Shown: positions 1-12,021, numbered from the stretch's first letter. The stretch is 64,000 nt of DNA from Chrysophaeum taylorii (GCA_029834535.1 JAQMWT010000318.1:164246-228245), one strand, 5' to 3'. Notes: generated from the sequence alone by a model not told the origin. Program-made: numbers and translations.

Positions 1-1069
1 CCTTCCAGGTGCTTGCGCTTCTCGTCATTGGACATTCCCTTTAGCTCTAATAGGCTTGGCGACAGCCGCATCCGGGGGCGCGACAACACGAAAAGAACGC
101 CCCCCCAGCACGAAAGCTTAGCGCTGGGGGGTCGGTATCCCCTGGCAATGCCCTAGGCCTCCCCTATAGCGCGGAGGGACCGCCCACCCCCCCCCCTAGT
201 AGGACGACGGGCACCGCAGCACCTGAGGGGCTCTCCAATGTAGGCTACAGTTTGGCAGGGAAATTGGGTTTCGAGGGGGGTCTTTGGCGACGCTGAATGG
301 GTCGTAAGGAATGTGGCGGCCTCGTGGTAGAATGTAGCGTCTCCAAGGTCCATGAGGTAGTCGCGGAGGTTCGGTTCTCCTCTGGAGCTGGGCTCTCATC
401 ATGCTCCTGATCGAGGGCGGGCTCGTCGACGGAGTCTGGCTCGTCGACCTCGCCATGTTCGCGGGGGGCGGTTCGTTGTCGTCATCATCGTCGTCTCGAG
501 GACAGGGCACCTTCGACGAGAGCTTTGCTTTGCGTAAGACTTCCCTGTCATCCCAACCCCTTCCTCCTCCCCTTGTGGATTCTCGTTTCCCCGATTTCTT
601 CTACTATGACCCTCGTCTGTCTTCCGCTGTTGCTCCCTTGTCCCCTGTTTTTGATGCTCAGGAGCCGGCCTTATCGGGACTGATCACCCCAGAGACAATA
701 CCGGAACCTGAACCCAATACCATCAGCGAAAAGCGCAAAACAACGTCGAGCAAACATAACAGAGCCGACCGCGCAAAGTCGACAAAAGCGAACGTTACTC
801 TGAAACAACTACAACTGTCACTGGAACCATCAATCGTTGCGTTTTGCCACAACGCACTGTCGATTCTGTGTCATCTCGTGTCGATTCTGTGTCCTCTTGT
901 CATTCATTCCCTGTATGTTAATTATGCTAGCTTTCGTTTGTTAATTCATCATGTCTTCCTTCTCCTCTGTCTCGCCCACACCCTTGTTGATCCCCAATAT
1001 GTCGAAGCCCATCGTGTCCTCTATGCAGCAACCGAAGAAACGTCCCAATACACATAAATCGACGATGGC
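1..1069 (+). other. upstream part of copia remnant, no firm gene
   Basis: An open frame runs at 401-1057 on the plus strand. It contains serine-, proline- and charge-rich sequence and then leads towards the recognisable copia reverse transcriptase that starts near 1070. It is probably the decayed linker between integrase and reverse transcriptase of the same element, but no domain can be recognised in it. I see nothing supportable in 1-400. Confidence 0.35.
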
Positions 1070-2540
1070 GCCATTTGTTCCATTCATCTACGTGAAGCTC
1101 TGGCGCATACAAATCCCGAGCGTCCTGAATGGTTACATGCCATAGCCAAAGAGTATCACGCCCTCGGTCAGCTTGGTTGCTGGGATGTTCTTCGCGTGAA
1201 TTCCACGTTTTCTGGCAACATCTGCACTTTGAAGTGGGTCCTCCGAAAGAAATACGAATCTGGTCGGTTCAAATCCTACAAAGCGCGTCTGGTTGTCAGA
1301 GGTTATACTCAGATTCACGGCAGGTTGATTATCACGACACTTACTCTCCGGTCGCCAATATTGTCACTATACGCTTCTTTCTCAGCTTCGTTGCCGTTCA
1401 TGACTGGGATTTGCATAAGTTGGATGTCAGCTCTGCTTTCATACAAGCACCGATTGCAGAAGATGCCTATGTCTGGCCACCCGAAGGCTTTGCTCCAAGC
1501 CAACCCAAAGATGGCTCCAAAATCATTCACAAACTACGCCGCATTTACAAACTACGCCGCTCTTGGTACGGCTGCAAACAAGCTTGTCGAAACTGGTGGT
1601 GGCTTTATTTGGAACGCTTCCTTGTCAATGATAGTGGTTTCGTCCGCGGATCTAATGACACTTGCAGCTACAAACTCATGCTTTAGTCTACTGTCGTCCT
1701 GCGCCTTGTTCTCGTTGTTGATGACATTCTTGTGGCTCACCCCCGTCATTGCATTGGCCATTACCAAGCTTTCATGCTGCGTTTCAAAGCTATCAACGAA
1801 CTTGATCTCCAAACTTAGGTTGGTATTTGCATCACGCGTGATCGCGCACGTCGCACGATCGCTATCGACCAATCCCACGCTATCCGTGAAGAAATTCTCA
1901 CGGAACATCGCTTCATCAACAGTAAACCCGAATCGACTCCCGCTCCAAAAGGTCTTCGTCTCTCTGCGGCTGACTGTCCTGCAGACGGTTTCGCCGATCA
2001 ACGTTATATGGCTCGCACCCTTTTTCCTCGTATTGTTGGTTGCGTCTTGTTTATTATTTCTGTTATGACACGCCCCGAGATCACTTGGAATGTTAATCAG
2101 TGGGCACGTTTTACGGACAATCCCGGTAAGCCACACTGGCACGCCTTGCCTTGAGTCACGCGCTCCGCTACCTCAATGGTACTCAAGATCTTGCCCTCGT
2201 TCTTGGTCGCGATTCTAACCTTCGTCTTTTTTGTGATTATTCCGACTCCAGCTGGGGCGACAACCCTGATGATCGTCATTCTACATCTGGCTACTGTTTT
2301 CTGCTTGGTAACTCCATGATTTGCTCACGCTCTCCGTATTTGCTGGCACGTTCATCTTTCGAAGCCGAGTTGCTCGCTCTTTACGCAGCCACTGCTGAAC
2401 TTTCCTGGCTTCTCAAACTTTTTGACGACTTTGATCTCCCTCGTCACACTGTTCCTATGTATGTCGATAACCGCACCACCGTGACCCAAGTCCGGCTTCA
2501 ATGCATGACCACAGTTGTCTTTAAAAAGGTCGACTGCTAA
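1070..2540 (+). pseudogene. Ty1/copia pol remnant: reverse transcriptase and RNase H
   Basis: This is the 3' half of a Ty1/copia polyprotein, which would copy element RNA into DNA. Near 1130-1330 the frame reads a copia RT entry motif (KWVLRKKY, then SYKARLVVRGYTQ). It shifts by one base near 1319 and continues with VDYHDTYSPVA and LHKLDVSSAFIQ. An in-frame stop lies at 1684-1686. The catalytic motif survives as VVDDILV at 1714-1734; another stop follows near 1817. Near 2150 the frame shifts again into RNase H (LRYLNGTQDLALVLG, SSFEAELLALYAATAELSWL, YVDN). The ORF ends at 2540, directly before a purine-rich tract and LTR-like sequence. Two frameshifts and two stops show that it is dead. The family assignment is firm; the exact 5' limit is not. 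Confidence 0.9.
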
Positions 2541-2546
2541 GAGGGG

Positions 2547-2925
2547 TGTGTGTGTGTGGTGCATGAAGGATGAGGGTGGTTTCCACAGTTGTCACACGAG
2601 CGAAAGCGGGAGGAAGGGAGAAAGGGTAAGGATTGGGACTCGGAGAGAAAACCCTAGTAATAACACGTTGTATGGACGGAGGCCTTTGTTTGTTTAAAAT
2701 GCCGGCCCTGCATCATTAGAGATAGAAAATTCCATTAAGGGTTAGGACCCCCCCACTTGACCTCACACTCACAAAAAAACTCCCCAAAATCGCTGTGTCG
2801 AACACCGTGCTGCTGCTCTTTGTGTCGTCGTTAGAGGACAGGACGAAAGGCAGCACTACCCCACTGCCACCATTCTTCTCTACCAGAGGCACAGTGATTT
2901 TTAATATTCCCTAGGTTTGGACCCA
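2547..2925 (+). mobile_element. probable copia 3' LTR with adjacent polypurine tract
   Basis: Directly after the pol stop comes a purine tract (AAGAGGGG at 2539-2546), then sequence starting TGTGTG. A CA end at 2925 is followed by GTCCGGTACTGGTAGAGAC (2926-2944). That segment resembles the copia initiator-Met primer-binding site class (TGGTATCAGAGC-like) and matches a site at 39921-39939 on the minus strand. The central part (from 2718) shares the AGATAGAAAAT...AGGGTTAG block with sequences at 29935 and 40120-40165. LTR limits are inferred from TG/CA ends plus these neighbours; no identical partner LTR is visible in the window. Confidence 0.55.
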
Positions 2926-3138
2926 GTCCGGTACTGGTAGAGACACGTCCTCCGAAAGACATCTCGATCTCGATCGACGTCTCGCACACAAAGACTCAGG
3001 ATTTCCAGAAAAGAGCAATCTCCTGAAGTTCCTGAAAGTTTTGAGACCGTAGTCAAGTTTCATCGCTTGCTACTGGTGAACAAGTGTGAACAAAGTGTGA
3101 AAGGCAAATAACAACGCGCAAAACGCAACCCGAAAACG

Positions 3139-5713
3139 ATGGCGACTCACGACCCACAAGTCCCGAGTCTGGAAGTAGCGACGCAATTCGCTACACAACA
3201 AGCTCTCATGCAACAGTTCAAAGCCGATTTCTTTGATCAGTTCGTCGCTGATTACCAACGGCGCAAAGCTAATTTCTTTGATCAACTCGCCGCTGATCAA
3301 GCTATTCTCAAAGCCAGAATCGCTGCTGACTACGCTGCTCTCGGAGACAAAATCGCTGCCGCAATCGAAGCTCAAGACGAGCAACTCGATCAAGAAGTGC
3401 AACTCGAACAAGACGAGCAATTTGAAGAACAAGCTCCCCAACCAGCTGTTCTTCCGGCAACTCCCCTCAAGCACAAGCAAACTTCTCACGAAGTCGCGAC
3501 CCAAGGCCCGATCATCTCGATGGTCACCCCCCCCTCCTACTGTTCAAAACGTTCTCGAACATGAACAGAACCCACCTCATGCCGACAACCCCACCGGATG
3601 TCAAACACCCCACGGCAAAGTCTCAGACCCCACTGCCTTCCCTCCGGACCCAGGCATTGCCAAGTTTTCTCCACAACCTGGCACACCCCACATTCACGAG
3701 GACACTCCACCTTGTTCGAATATCGCACCAGCAATGTTGTTGAACACAACACCACCAATAAACATTCCTCCCTTCACTCCACCAACCCCACCGGAGCCTC
3801 CACCTCCTTCACTGGAGCCTAACTCCCCACTATCGGCGACTCCCACTACACCATCCATACCAGTTGCCCAACATCCTGGTCAACCCCCTCGCCGCACCAC
3901 TCATCTCCTTGATGATCATGCCACCTACGGACATGACGGCCCCGGCACCGTCATCCCTGACCAAACCCCCACCGCGGCTCAAGCTTCTGCCGCCCCACTG
4001 TCGGATTCCCTTGTCCGATATCCATCATCTTCCGCAAGTCAATCTCCTCAGGACTTTCCTCTCCATCCACAAGACCATGCCACCTACGGCCACGACGGCC
4101 CCGGCACTTCCATTCCTACCGCAGCTCCTTCCGCAGCTCAAGCTACTGCCGCCCAACCAACGGACCCTCCTGACAGACCTTCATCACCTTTCGAAAGTCG
4201 TCGCTGTTCCTCCGATTCGCACCTTCACCAGCGTGACTACGCATTCCACGACTACGACCATCCCTCCGTCTCCACTCAAGCAAACACCCACCTCCTTTCT
4301 CAAAATTCCAATGCACCTCCGTCTGTGCTCCAACGCGCGTTGGCCGCCACTAAGGCTGCATTCCGCTCTCAAACCGCTGAATTGGCCGCAACCAAGGCCA
4401 CGCTCATTCGCATGGACAATGCCTTGTCCTCCACAGCCGCCAAACTCAACATCACCGACGCCGCCCTGGCTTTCGCCACTGCCCAGCTCGCCATCCAAGC
4501 CGACGAACTGGTCTCCACCCACGCTGAACTCCATCTCACCCACACCCAGCTCAAGGCACTCGAAACTGCCCACGCTGACATCCGCAACTCCCACCTTGCA
4601 ACCAACGCCGTCCTTCAAACCATTCTTACCTCCTTGGATGCCACCCACCCCACCCAAGATGCTGCATCGCATCTTTCACCTTCTTTCCCCATCCACAACC
4701 AACCCTCACCCCCTTCCGAACCAACCTCCAATGCCTCTCCCCCGATTCTCCCAGAGTATCATTACCAACTCCACGGATGCCCTGGACCCGGTTCTCCTGG
4801 TTCACCACCCACTCCGCCTACCTGTTCTCAACCCCCCGCAATCTCTGGCCCCTCCTCCTCTGCCAAATCACTCTTCGCCTCTCTGGCACCCCCTGAACCC
4901 CTTTGCACCCGCTCGCCTTATCCGCCACCTGGTTCATTCCAACTCGACCACATCCCCGCGTCCGAGTTGCGAGGGCGTACATTCAACACCGGCGACCGTA
5001 CCCCTACCACCAGCGACGATCACCACGTGCAAAGTCCCACCAAGAAACAAGACCACCAACATCAAGAGTCGACAAGTTCCGAATTATCAAAAGACAGCTC
5101 TTTGCCTGATGGTCATGCTCACCATCATGCTGCCAAGACATGCACAAGGGCTTCTTCTCTCTTCGGGCACAACGGCCCAGGAAGCAATCTTGTCGAAGAA
5201 GCACCAAGCCACCTCGATCCCACTTTCGACAAGTCAAAGAACAAGACACCTCGAGATGTTCCCGAGTATTATGCCTACATCGACTATGGCAACCACACCC
5301 AAGAACCTAAGGCTCCGCCGTATTCTATGCCCCAGGCACAAGTGCCGCAGGCCACTGACAACAACCCCTCGGATTCAGCCCCCTGGTACGATGCATACAG
5401 CGAAGAAGCAAGACCCACTTCACTAGTCTCGAAGATGGTCTCCTCGACCATTCCAGATCAGCCGCCTGATCCAAGCACCATCAATGCCCCAGCAATGCCG
5501 TATCCACAAGGACAAGACACGCTGTCAACGGTCCCATGGTCAACATACTCGCAGGCACTCACCGCACCTGCAGGTATCAGCTCAGATTCACCAGGCACTC
5601 CCGCCTTGTTTGATATCTCTCGATCAGCAGCTCCCGATCACTTCGAAGTTGGTCCCCCCTCGCCGCCTCCTTTCCACGAAGACAGGCGCGCACTGACGCT
5701 CACCGGCGCTTGA
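3139..5713 (+). CDS. gag-like proline- and alanine-rich ORF with one frameshift
   Basis: ATG at 3139 opens 130 codons rich in Ala, Gln, Glu and Asp (FFDQFVADYQ-type helical repeats). At the run of eight C at 3527-3534 the frame must shift by one base to join a long frame that runs to 5713, giving about 860 codons in all. The second part is Pro/Ser/Thr-rich, with a coiled-coil-like Ala/Leu/Thr segment near 4335-4620 (ELAATKATLIRMDNALSS) and an in-frame 159-bp duplication at 3914-4231 carrying the DHATYGHDGPGT motif twice. It starts about 200 bp after an LTR-like sequence and primer-binding-like site, so it is most likely gag of a copia element sharing that LTR. No zinc knuckle or known domain is recognised. 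Removing one C would restore a single ORF. Confidence 0.5.
3914..4231 (+). repeat. in-frame 159-bp tandem duplication
   Basis: Two adjacent units start at 3914 and 4073, a period of 159 bp or 53 codons. Both begin with a GAYCATGCCACCTACGG block and encode DHATYGHDGPGT. The copies have diverged by substitutions and small gaps, so the duplication is not recent. Confidence 0.7.
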
Positions 5714-8700
5714 TGCTACACCCACCATCCACCTTCTCGGTCGGATGCACTGGATGACACTGCTCAGCAGGTTGCATGGGCCCATCTGCGACCACCATAT
5801 GTCTTCGCACGAGCACCAGTCGCAGCACCTGATCACCCGCTCCACAACTTTCAGTCAGAGGACGCAATCCTTTCGGCTGCAGATCCTTATGTCTCACCGC
5901 GACCAAGCCTCTGGAAAGCTTTCCCCATGGCTGCAGTATCAGACACAGACTTCGAAAGTTCTGAACGACCCGATCAGCCGCAAACTTTGCACGATTTCAT
6001 TGCGACCACTTCGGTCCTTTATGTCCCTTTGCATAGCTCTCTTCTGGACGCCACACGCTTGCGCTGCCTCCGGAAAATCGACGTTGCGCTCTCAGAAAAC
6101 ATTCTCCGCGCACTATGCACAGACTCGCTCCAACTGAACCACTTCTGTAAGCATTTTCGCATCACTGGAAAGTACGACAAACGTTCCACGTCAGCTGCCG
6201 GCTCCACCACAAACATGCACCCAGTCACGTACGTTGCCTCCCTCAAAAGCGTCTTATCGCTCAGCACGTCACTCCTCATTTGAGGACGCATGTGACATGC
6301 CCGCACCTTCGAATGATCAACACGCCTAAGGGCAACCCTGGTCACTACGGCACTCACTGCTCTGGTCCCAGCATCTCCGCTATTGAGGATGCACCCAGCA
6401 GGACTGACACTTTCATCGCCTTTGGTTCAACCGCACTCTCCTTCGGCGACCCCTCTTTTCGAATTCCGGTACTGGACCCCAAGCATTTCAGGCCGGATAC
6501 TCTCCACCACGGGATCTCAGCTCACGCGCCCATCTGCCCTACCTTGCAGACAGGTCAGCCGCAAGCCACACCCCTTTTTTTGGCACTGACTTCGGACCAC
6601 CCGCATCACGCGGTTTTGCTCTAGGAGCATGACACGCTTCTCGATGCTCTCCGCGTCACCGCGACACTCGTCATTTCCACCGACACTCCGCGCCGCAACG
6701 TATCTCACGACCTTCAGATCACCAACACAAATCGCTCGCGCCAGCACCACGTCGCGCACGCCTTACGAGGGCGTATTTCAATTGGTGACCTCACAGGTCT
6801 TTCGATGCATTTTCCGACGTTCGACTTTGAACTTACGAGTTACTTGAAGGCAATCCCCAATGCCAAGACGTCTGAAGCTGCGCAATCATGTCTCTGGAAC
6901 TCCAAAGCCACAGAAAGTGCCAGACAAAAGAAAGCACTCAACTCTCAACAGCTACTCAACAGCTACTCATAATCTCGCACATAGCAACCAGTACTATCTC
7001 GCAGTCTCTATTGGACTACAAGACGAAAGATAAGACTACAACGGCCAGCTACACCAGCCAGCTCATTGATGTAGCAGACGAGACAACGCAAACCAACTGC
7101 ACAACACGTTTCCAGAATATGCCGACGATGCTCAGGTCCAACGCTCAATCACTCGACCACGCACACGTTCTGTCACCTGACCTTGCACTGCTACTGGCTC
7201 CTGTCCCATTCATAACTGATGCACCCCATCCGATGGACCAATCCCCAAGAAATGTCCCGCTCGCAGAAGCACGACCACAGGACACAAAGGTACGTCATGA
7301 AGACACGGGTAAGCGCACCACGATCATGCGCACAAGCTCATTGCGAATATCCGATCACGACGAGACGAAGCTACAGCTTTGCTTGTTCCCTTCGCCTCTG
7401 GAAGACAAAGGCCGTCTTTCAGCCTCCCAGGCTCCACTCGACCCTTCCCTGTCGCTGCAATCCGTATTAGCACAGACGATCTCGCCTCCCTGCACGACTG
7501 CAGATCAGGCACAAGCCAATGTCAGCACTCTGCAGAGTTATGCGCACCCGCTGGAATCTTACCAGCACGGTTACCTCAGCCAGTCAGGTCACTGCACCAC
7601 CTCGGTCTCCCCTGACACCAGGTCGACGTATCGCTCATTCGCGACCACCTCAAGTCATCTAAAGGACGACTATGAACTCGAGCATGAACTCATTGCAACG
7701 CTTGAGTCATCATACCCAAGAAGGAATCCTACTTTGGAGTCACCTCAGCCACTCCCACAGGAACTTTGGCCACCAGACGCCACCCATGTGCCCGTGGTTT
7801 CTCCATTGGTTTCCTCCAAAGCTATTGACTGCAGCAGATACAATATGCAACCTTCTCATGCGACTATACCCGCATTCTCGTTTGGGACGCAAGCATTTAC
7901 TTCATGTCAGTTGTTAACGCTCATAGTACCGCGACACACGGCAACCAAGATAGAAGTAGACTGCGTTCCACCCTCATCTCTGAGCGCCACCCCCGACATG
8001 CTGCTGTTCCCGGCACTACTAGCCAGTCCCACCACGTCTGATTCAGCTCCCATCGCTTTGTATGACGTCATATGTCATATTCCGATTAGAGCCCAGACAC
8101 CGCACAGGCTACAATGCACTCGCGACAGCACGCTCACCGCCCCTCTCGGTTTGGACTACAAACCTTGCGCCATACCCATATGGTACACTCACAGTCAACC
8201 GAGACGCACGCTCGCTTGTCGCGCAGTACGATGCCCTTTTGATTCAAGATACGCAGAACACTGTCGTCTCAGCCACACCTGAAGCGGCTCCTCCGACCGC
8301 CGCCCGGATCTGCGCTCGTTTCGCAATCATGGTCTCTCCGTCTCACCGGCAATTCGAAGATTTAACCCAGTTCGAATTGCGAGGGCGCATTAGTTTTCCA
8401 CCGACGACAAGATTCGTTTCGATTCGTATCAGTCATGCCTCCTATGGCTACTCTGGCTACATCGGAACTCAATTCAAGGCACGTACCGAAGTCCCTCTTT
8501 CTAAGGACCTCTGTCACACGCCAAGACCTGATGAGTATTCGTCGTTCCTCCCAGCTCCAACGCGACGACCAAATCCCCGACGATTCGTGATGACACTAAG
8601 TTCCGTCATTAATGCAATTCAGAGCCACCCACGCTCTTCCGTCAGTCTCTCGCAGGTCACACCTCGCAAATTTCAGCATTCCACCCTCGCTCGATTTTAT

Positions 8701-8934
8701 ATCCAGCATATGCAAACGAAGTTCTGTCACGCCAAAGCCACGCGTCGCAGTTATCGCCAGTCTCGCGGCGCAATAAATGCCCGCCACCACCAAATGATAG
8801 CTTCACGCACGCAGAGTCCTTTGCTCACCTCCTTTCACGTCCCTCCCAGCACCATGCTTGCGACGTTGAAGCTCTGCACCACTATGGTTCGGTTACAACA
8901 CAACTTCAAGCGAAATCCTCGTCCTTTGTTCTGA
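5714..8934 (+). pseudogene. decayed coding-like stretch downstream of gag-like ORF
   Basis: Open frames follow one another on the plus strand with repeated frame changes: 5927-6283, about 6630-6970, 6888-8282 and 8062-8934. Peptides such as DLTGLSMHFPTFDFELTSYL and RILVWDASIYFMSVVNAH look protein-derived, but I recognise no family. Base composition and Ser/Thr/Pro-rich style continue those of the ORF at 3139-5713, so this is probably the rest of the same retroelement. No reverse transcriptase, integrase or protease motif could be found in it. A short LRGR motif (TTRCGAGGGCGY in DNA) occurs at about 4970, 6768 and 8390; it may be chance. Confidence 0.35.
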
Positions 8935-8997
8935 TCATATCTCGCATCTGTCGACATTGTTATCAGAATATCATGCTTCGGACAAAGCTCAGACTAC

Positions 8998-9355
8998 TAA
9001 CTAACTAACTAACTAACTAACTTCAGACCTCTCCCGAGCATGGGAGCCAGGCCGGACCGACAGGAGCCAGTCCGGAATCACGGGCCTGTAGACGAGGAGC
9101 GCCGAAAGGTCGGTCGGCGGAGAGTGACCATCAAGCTTGTCGCCATGCGACGAGGAGACCGCGATGTGACTGACAACCAACTCGTCGATAACCTTCCGTC
9201 TTCGCCCCCCGGCCATACCCCGTCCCACTGCGAACGATCCGGCTGCCAACCGGCCCGCCCGGGAGGCGAATAGGTGCCAACCTACGCCGGGAGGGCGGAT
9301 GCCCTCGCAAGGCTGAGGATTCATGAGGCACCGTCCTCCATCGCAACCGCAGTCC
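8998..9355 (-). mobile_element. SINE copy A with 13-bp target-site duplication
   Basis: The 13-mer AAGCTCAGACTAC occurs at 8985-8997 and again at 9356-9368, bracketing a 358-bp insert. On the minus strand the insert begins with a GGTTGCGATGGAGGACGG block and contains GTAGGTTGGCACCTATTCGCC. It ends with GCCTGGCTCCCATGCTCGGG, AGAGGTCTGAAG and six TTAG repeats. The same head is seen at 18.8 kb and the same middle at 30.4 kb; the same 3' end closes the LINE fragment at 20.96 kb. The TTAG tail and target-site duplication fit LINE-mediated insertion. No clear RNA polymerase III boxes were identified, so 'SINE' rests on size, tail and duplication. Confidence 0.75.
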
Positions 9356-9368
9356 AAGCTCAGACTAC

Positions 9369-10233
9369 ACTCGCATATTACGCTCCTATGACGCACCCGG
9401 TTCGCTCCTCTCCGTTCACACTGCAGGTTTCCATCTTGCAGAAGTCTGAGCCCAACAGCCGCCATTGCGATTCGCACACCCAGTCGACACTTTCCGTAGC
9501 ACCCGCGAGGAGGGATATCCCCCAATCTCCACAGGTTGTTGGACACGCGCTCTGCTCTCAGCATTCCACCGAATCTCACTGCCGCACACCGCTAGCCCCA
9601 CCCAGTTGTGTTACGAATCAAGGGAAGTTAAAACTGCCATGCCTATTCTACTTCTTCATTCCCACACACACTCGCTGCTAGTCATAGTATCGCATGACTC
9701 ATTATCGGACAGTTCTCGCATTATGGACAGAACCTCGCACATCGTGTTCATTCTTCGGACATCCCCCGTCCACACAGATTAATGAAAACAAAGCTTCTTC
9801 GTTTGATTTTGGTGAAAACAACGCTTCTTCGTTTGATTCTGATGATGATGATGAAAACGACTCCGGACATGAAATACACACTGGATCGGTCGATACTGGA
9901 TCAGTCGATCGTCACAGTTCAGGAGGATTACTTAATCACAAAAGATGCGAGCGACTTTTTTTTTTGAGCATATCTTCGCGACGAAGGCAAGAACACCCCC
10001 CCCTGGCAGAGGCACGGACACTATCTTCAAGTGCAGTCCATCGCCTTGAGGACGGACGGACGGACGGACGGACGGAGGCATTTTGTTGTTCTGTTGGGCC
10101 CCGACTTTTCTGCAGAGGGCATCGACTCCTCTTCCGCAGAAGACACAGACGGCCTGTATCCACCATCATACACTCGTAAACCTCGGTCATCATTAGCCTC
10201 CTAGGTCGCACTTATATAATAATAAGACTCGCG
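9369..10233. other. no recognisable gene
   Basis: Sequence after SINE A resumes the pre-insertion locus. Short plus-strand frames at 9465-9782 and 9694-10179 show no known domain. A Ser/Asp-rich repeat (KASSFDFGENNASSFDSDDD) is encoded near 9790-9850, and a GGAC microsatellite lies at 10054-10076. The region leads into the 3' flank of the pyruvate-carrier gene. Confidence 0.3.
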
Positions 10234-10926
10234 TCAGTCAAAGTAATCTGCCTTGAGTTTGCGGGTGAGGTGGTAGCCCGAGGAGGCGGCGAGGGCGATG
10301 TTGACTGCCATGAGGTTGTAGTTGACGGGGTTGATGACGACCGAGTAGCGGGACCAGATGACGCCGGTGGCGGTGAGGGCGGTGGTCTGGGCGAGGGAAA
10401 TTTTGTCGGTCGGACGGTCGACGTCGGCGAGATTAGCCAGAGACAAAGCCCACTTGAAGGTCGGCGCCCAAAAGTGAATGTAGAAGGGCCCCGCGGGATG
10501 GAGGGCGACTTTCTCCAGAGGCGTCGCGGCAAGAATCCGTTGAAGTGGCGTCGAGACCGCGACGGATCCGACGACGGCCGCGCCGACGACGGCCGCTCGC
10601 GTGCCCAACGTCTTGATCTCCTGCGCCGCGCCGGGGTCCGTCTCGAGCTTGTATTCGAGCGCGCGCCGCAGCTGGTTGAGCTGCGCGCAGATATTAAAGG
10701 AATGGCAAGCAAAAAGTAAGTAGTTTCGAGGCTGTACAGCCCAAGCAAAACGGACGAAAAGCGAGGAGTACACAACCATTGTCCCAGTCATCGGAAGCGA
10801 AATAATCTCCGGGCCTTTGTTCGTGGCGTCGTACACGGCCGAGCCGACGAGGCCCCAATTCGCGACCGGACCCCAGAAGTGAGTTGTTAGAGGACCCGTC
10901 GCCGACGTCAGCCATTTCGTTGCCAT
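10234..10926 (-). CDS. MPC1-MPC2: fused mitochondrial pyruvate carrier, MPC1-like plus MPC2-like
   Basis: The uninterrupted 230-residue ORF holds two MPC family domains in tandem. Residues 1-90 match MPC1: THFWGPVANWG at 15-25, SLFVRFAWAVQPRNYLL at 55-71, then ACHSFN. Residues 143-230 match MPC2: HPAGPFYIHFWAPTFKWA at 143-160, TATGVIWSRYS at 185-195, and NPVNYNLMAVN at 199-209. In studied eukaryotes MPC1 and MPC2 are separate proteins of roughly 110-130 residues that pair in the inner mitochondrial membrane to import pyruvate. Here about 50 residues join them, including a hydrophobic, Ala/Val-rich stretch at 111-128 (AAVVGAAVVGSVAVSTPL). This could cross the membrane and keep both halves in the same orientation. 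Signature residues, including the FKW lysine of MPC2 and the PRN arginine of MPC1, are kept. There is no intron, and the reading frame looks under selection beside decayed repeats. Confidence 0.92.
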   Translation of the reverse strand: MATKWLTSATGPLTTHFWGPVANWGLVGSAVYDATNKGPEIISLPMTGTMVVYSSLFVRFAWAVQPRNYLLFACHSFNICAQLNQLRRALEYKLETDPGAAQEIKTLGTRAAVVGAAVVGSVAVSTPLQRILAATPLEKVALHPAGPFYIHFWAPTFKWALSLANLADVDRPTDKISLAQTTALTATGVIWSRYSVVINPVNYNLMAVNIALAASSGYHLTRKLKADYFD

Positions 10927-12021
10927 TATTACTACTTACCCTAATCTAAACACTCGAAACTCGAGGAGGAAAAAAAAAAGCGGGCGATCAGTTTTTTTTC
11001 GTGTACGCGAAGTTTCGCGGTTTGGCGGACCGAATTTCGGGCGACGTCTGCAGTCTCGTAAGCGCTGTCGGGACGACGACATACAACGCAGCGGCGAGAG
11101 GCCTTGGGGCAAGCGTCGTCCGAGAGCGGGCCGATGGGCGTCAAGCGTCAGCGCCGAGCCGCTGCCGAAGGAACAGACAGACGTGGTAGTGGTGGATGGA
11201 AATCCGAAACCGGTCGTCTCGACCAGCACGACGACAAGACTGCGTGACGACCGTGATTGAAGCAGCGCGAATAAATGGGGCGGCTGGACTACAAGGCGAA
11301 AACTGCAACAACTTCCAGCGTCGTATCAGAAAACTGAAAACTCGAGTTTAAATCATAATAAAGCTACTTATATTTTTTTTTGAGGGCGAAGAATTCCAGT
11401 TTGAAACTGAAAACCGCAACTTCTATTGGGTGGAGGGGGGTGGCATTGACCTACGCGGAGGCTATAAAGGAGGAGGAAAACGTGGAGTTCTCGCCGGCTG
11501 CGATCACCTGCTGCTGCTGCTGCTCATCTCCTGATTGGTCGACGTTCCCGTCGTTAACCTTGAAGAGGCCAGTAACGACGACGTGGTGCCCTCTTCTGGG
11601 CCGTTGGTTCTGTGATGTTGAAGATCAGCCGATGCTAATCGGCGCCTTCGTCCTGATTGAAGGCATTCAGCCGCATGCCGACGTACGTTTTTTTGCGTAG
11701 CCACATTCATCGCTCTTGCGGTTGATTTTTTGTTCCCAGTCTTCGAATATAATTCTTGAATTGGTCCTCCTCCAGAGAGCTACACTATTATGTGTACGAC
11801 GACGCTGGAACATCTCGCTCCTATCTCCACTAGAGGAGGGTTTCTCCTCTCCGCGCAATACGGCTTTCCCTCTTTCCTTCCTTACCCTTCCGCCGTTATT
11901 ACTCTCAGATTATGAAGAATTATAGATCTGCAATTCACTTCCAACAAGAAGTAGTTAGTAGACCTCCAGGTGCGTACCGCCAGGGTTGTCTGTTTAATTA
12001 ACGGAGGCTTCATTTGTCAGT
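10927..12021. other. no recognisable gene; likely 5' flank of carrier gene
   Basis: This is the upstream side of the minus-strand carrier gene. Small frames at 10936-11229 and 11380-11700 show no domain. A short CTG run lies at 11510-11524. I see no transposase, RNA gene or conserved motif. Confidence 0.3.

Noticed and set aside
3864-5426. 520-codon overlapping ORF in another frame
   Set aside because: It is a Pro/Thr/Ser shadow of the gag-like frame and has no coiled-coil or repeat structure of its own.
8998-9021. TTAG/CTAA repeats as interstitial telomere
   Set aside because: The repeat is the tail of a SINE with target-site duplication and the same tail ends the LINE.
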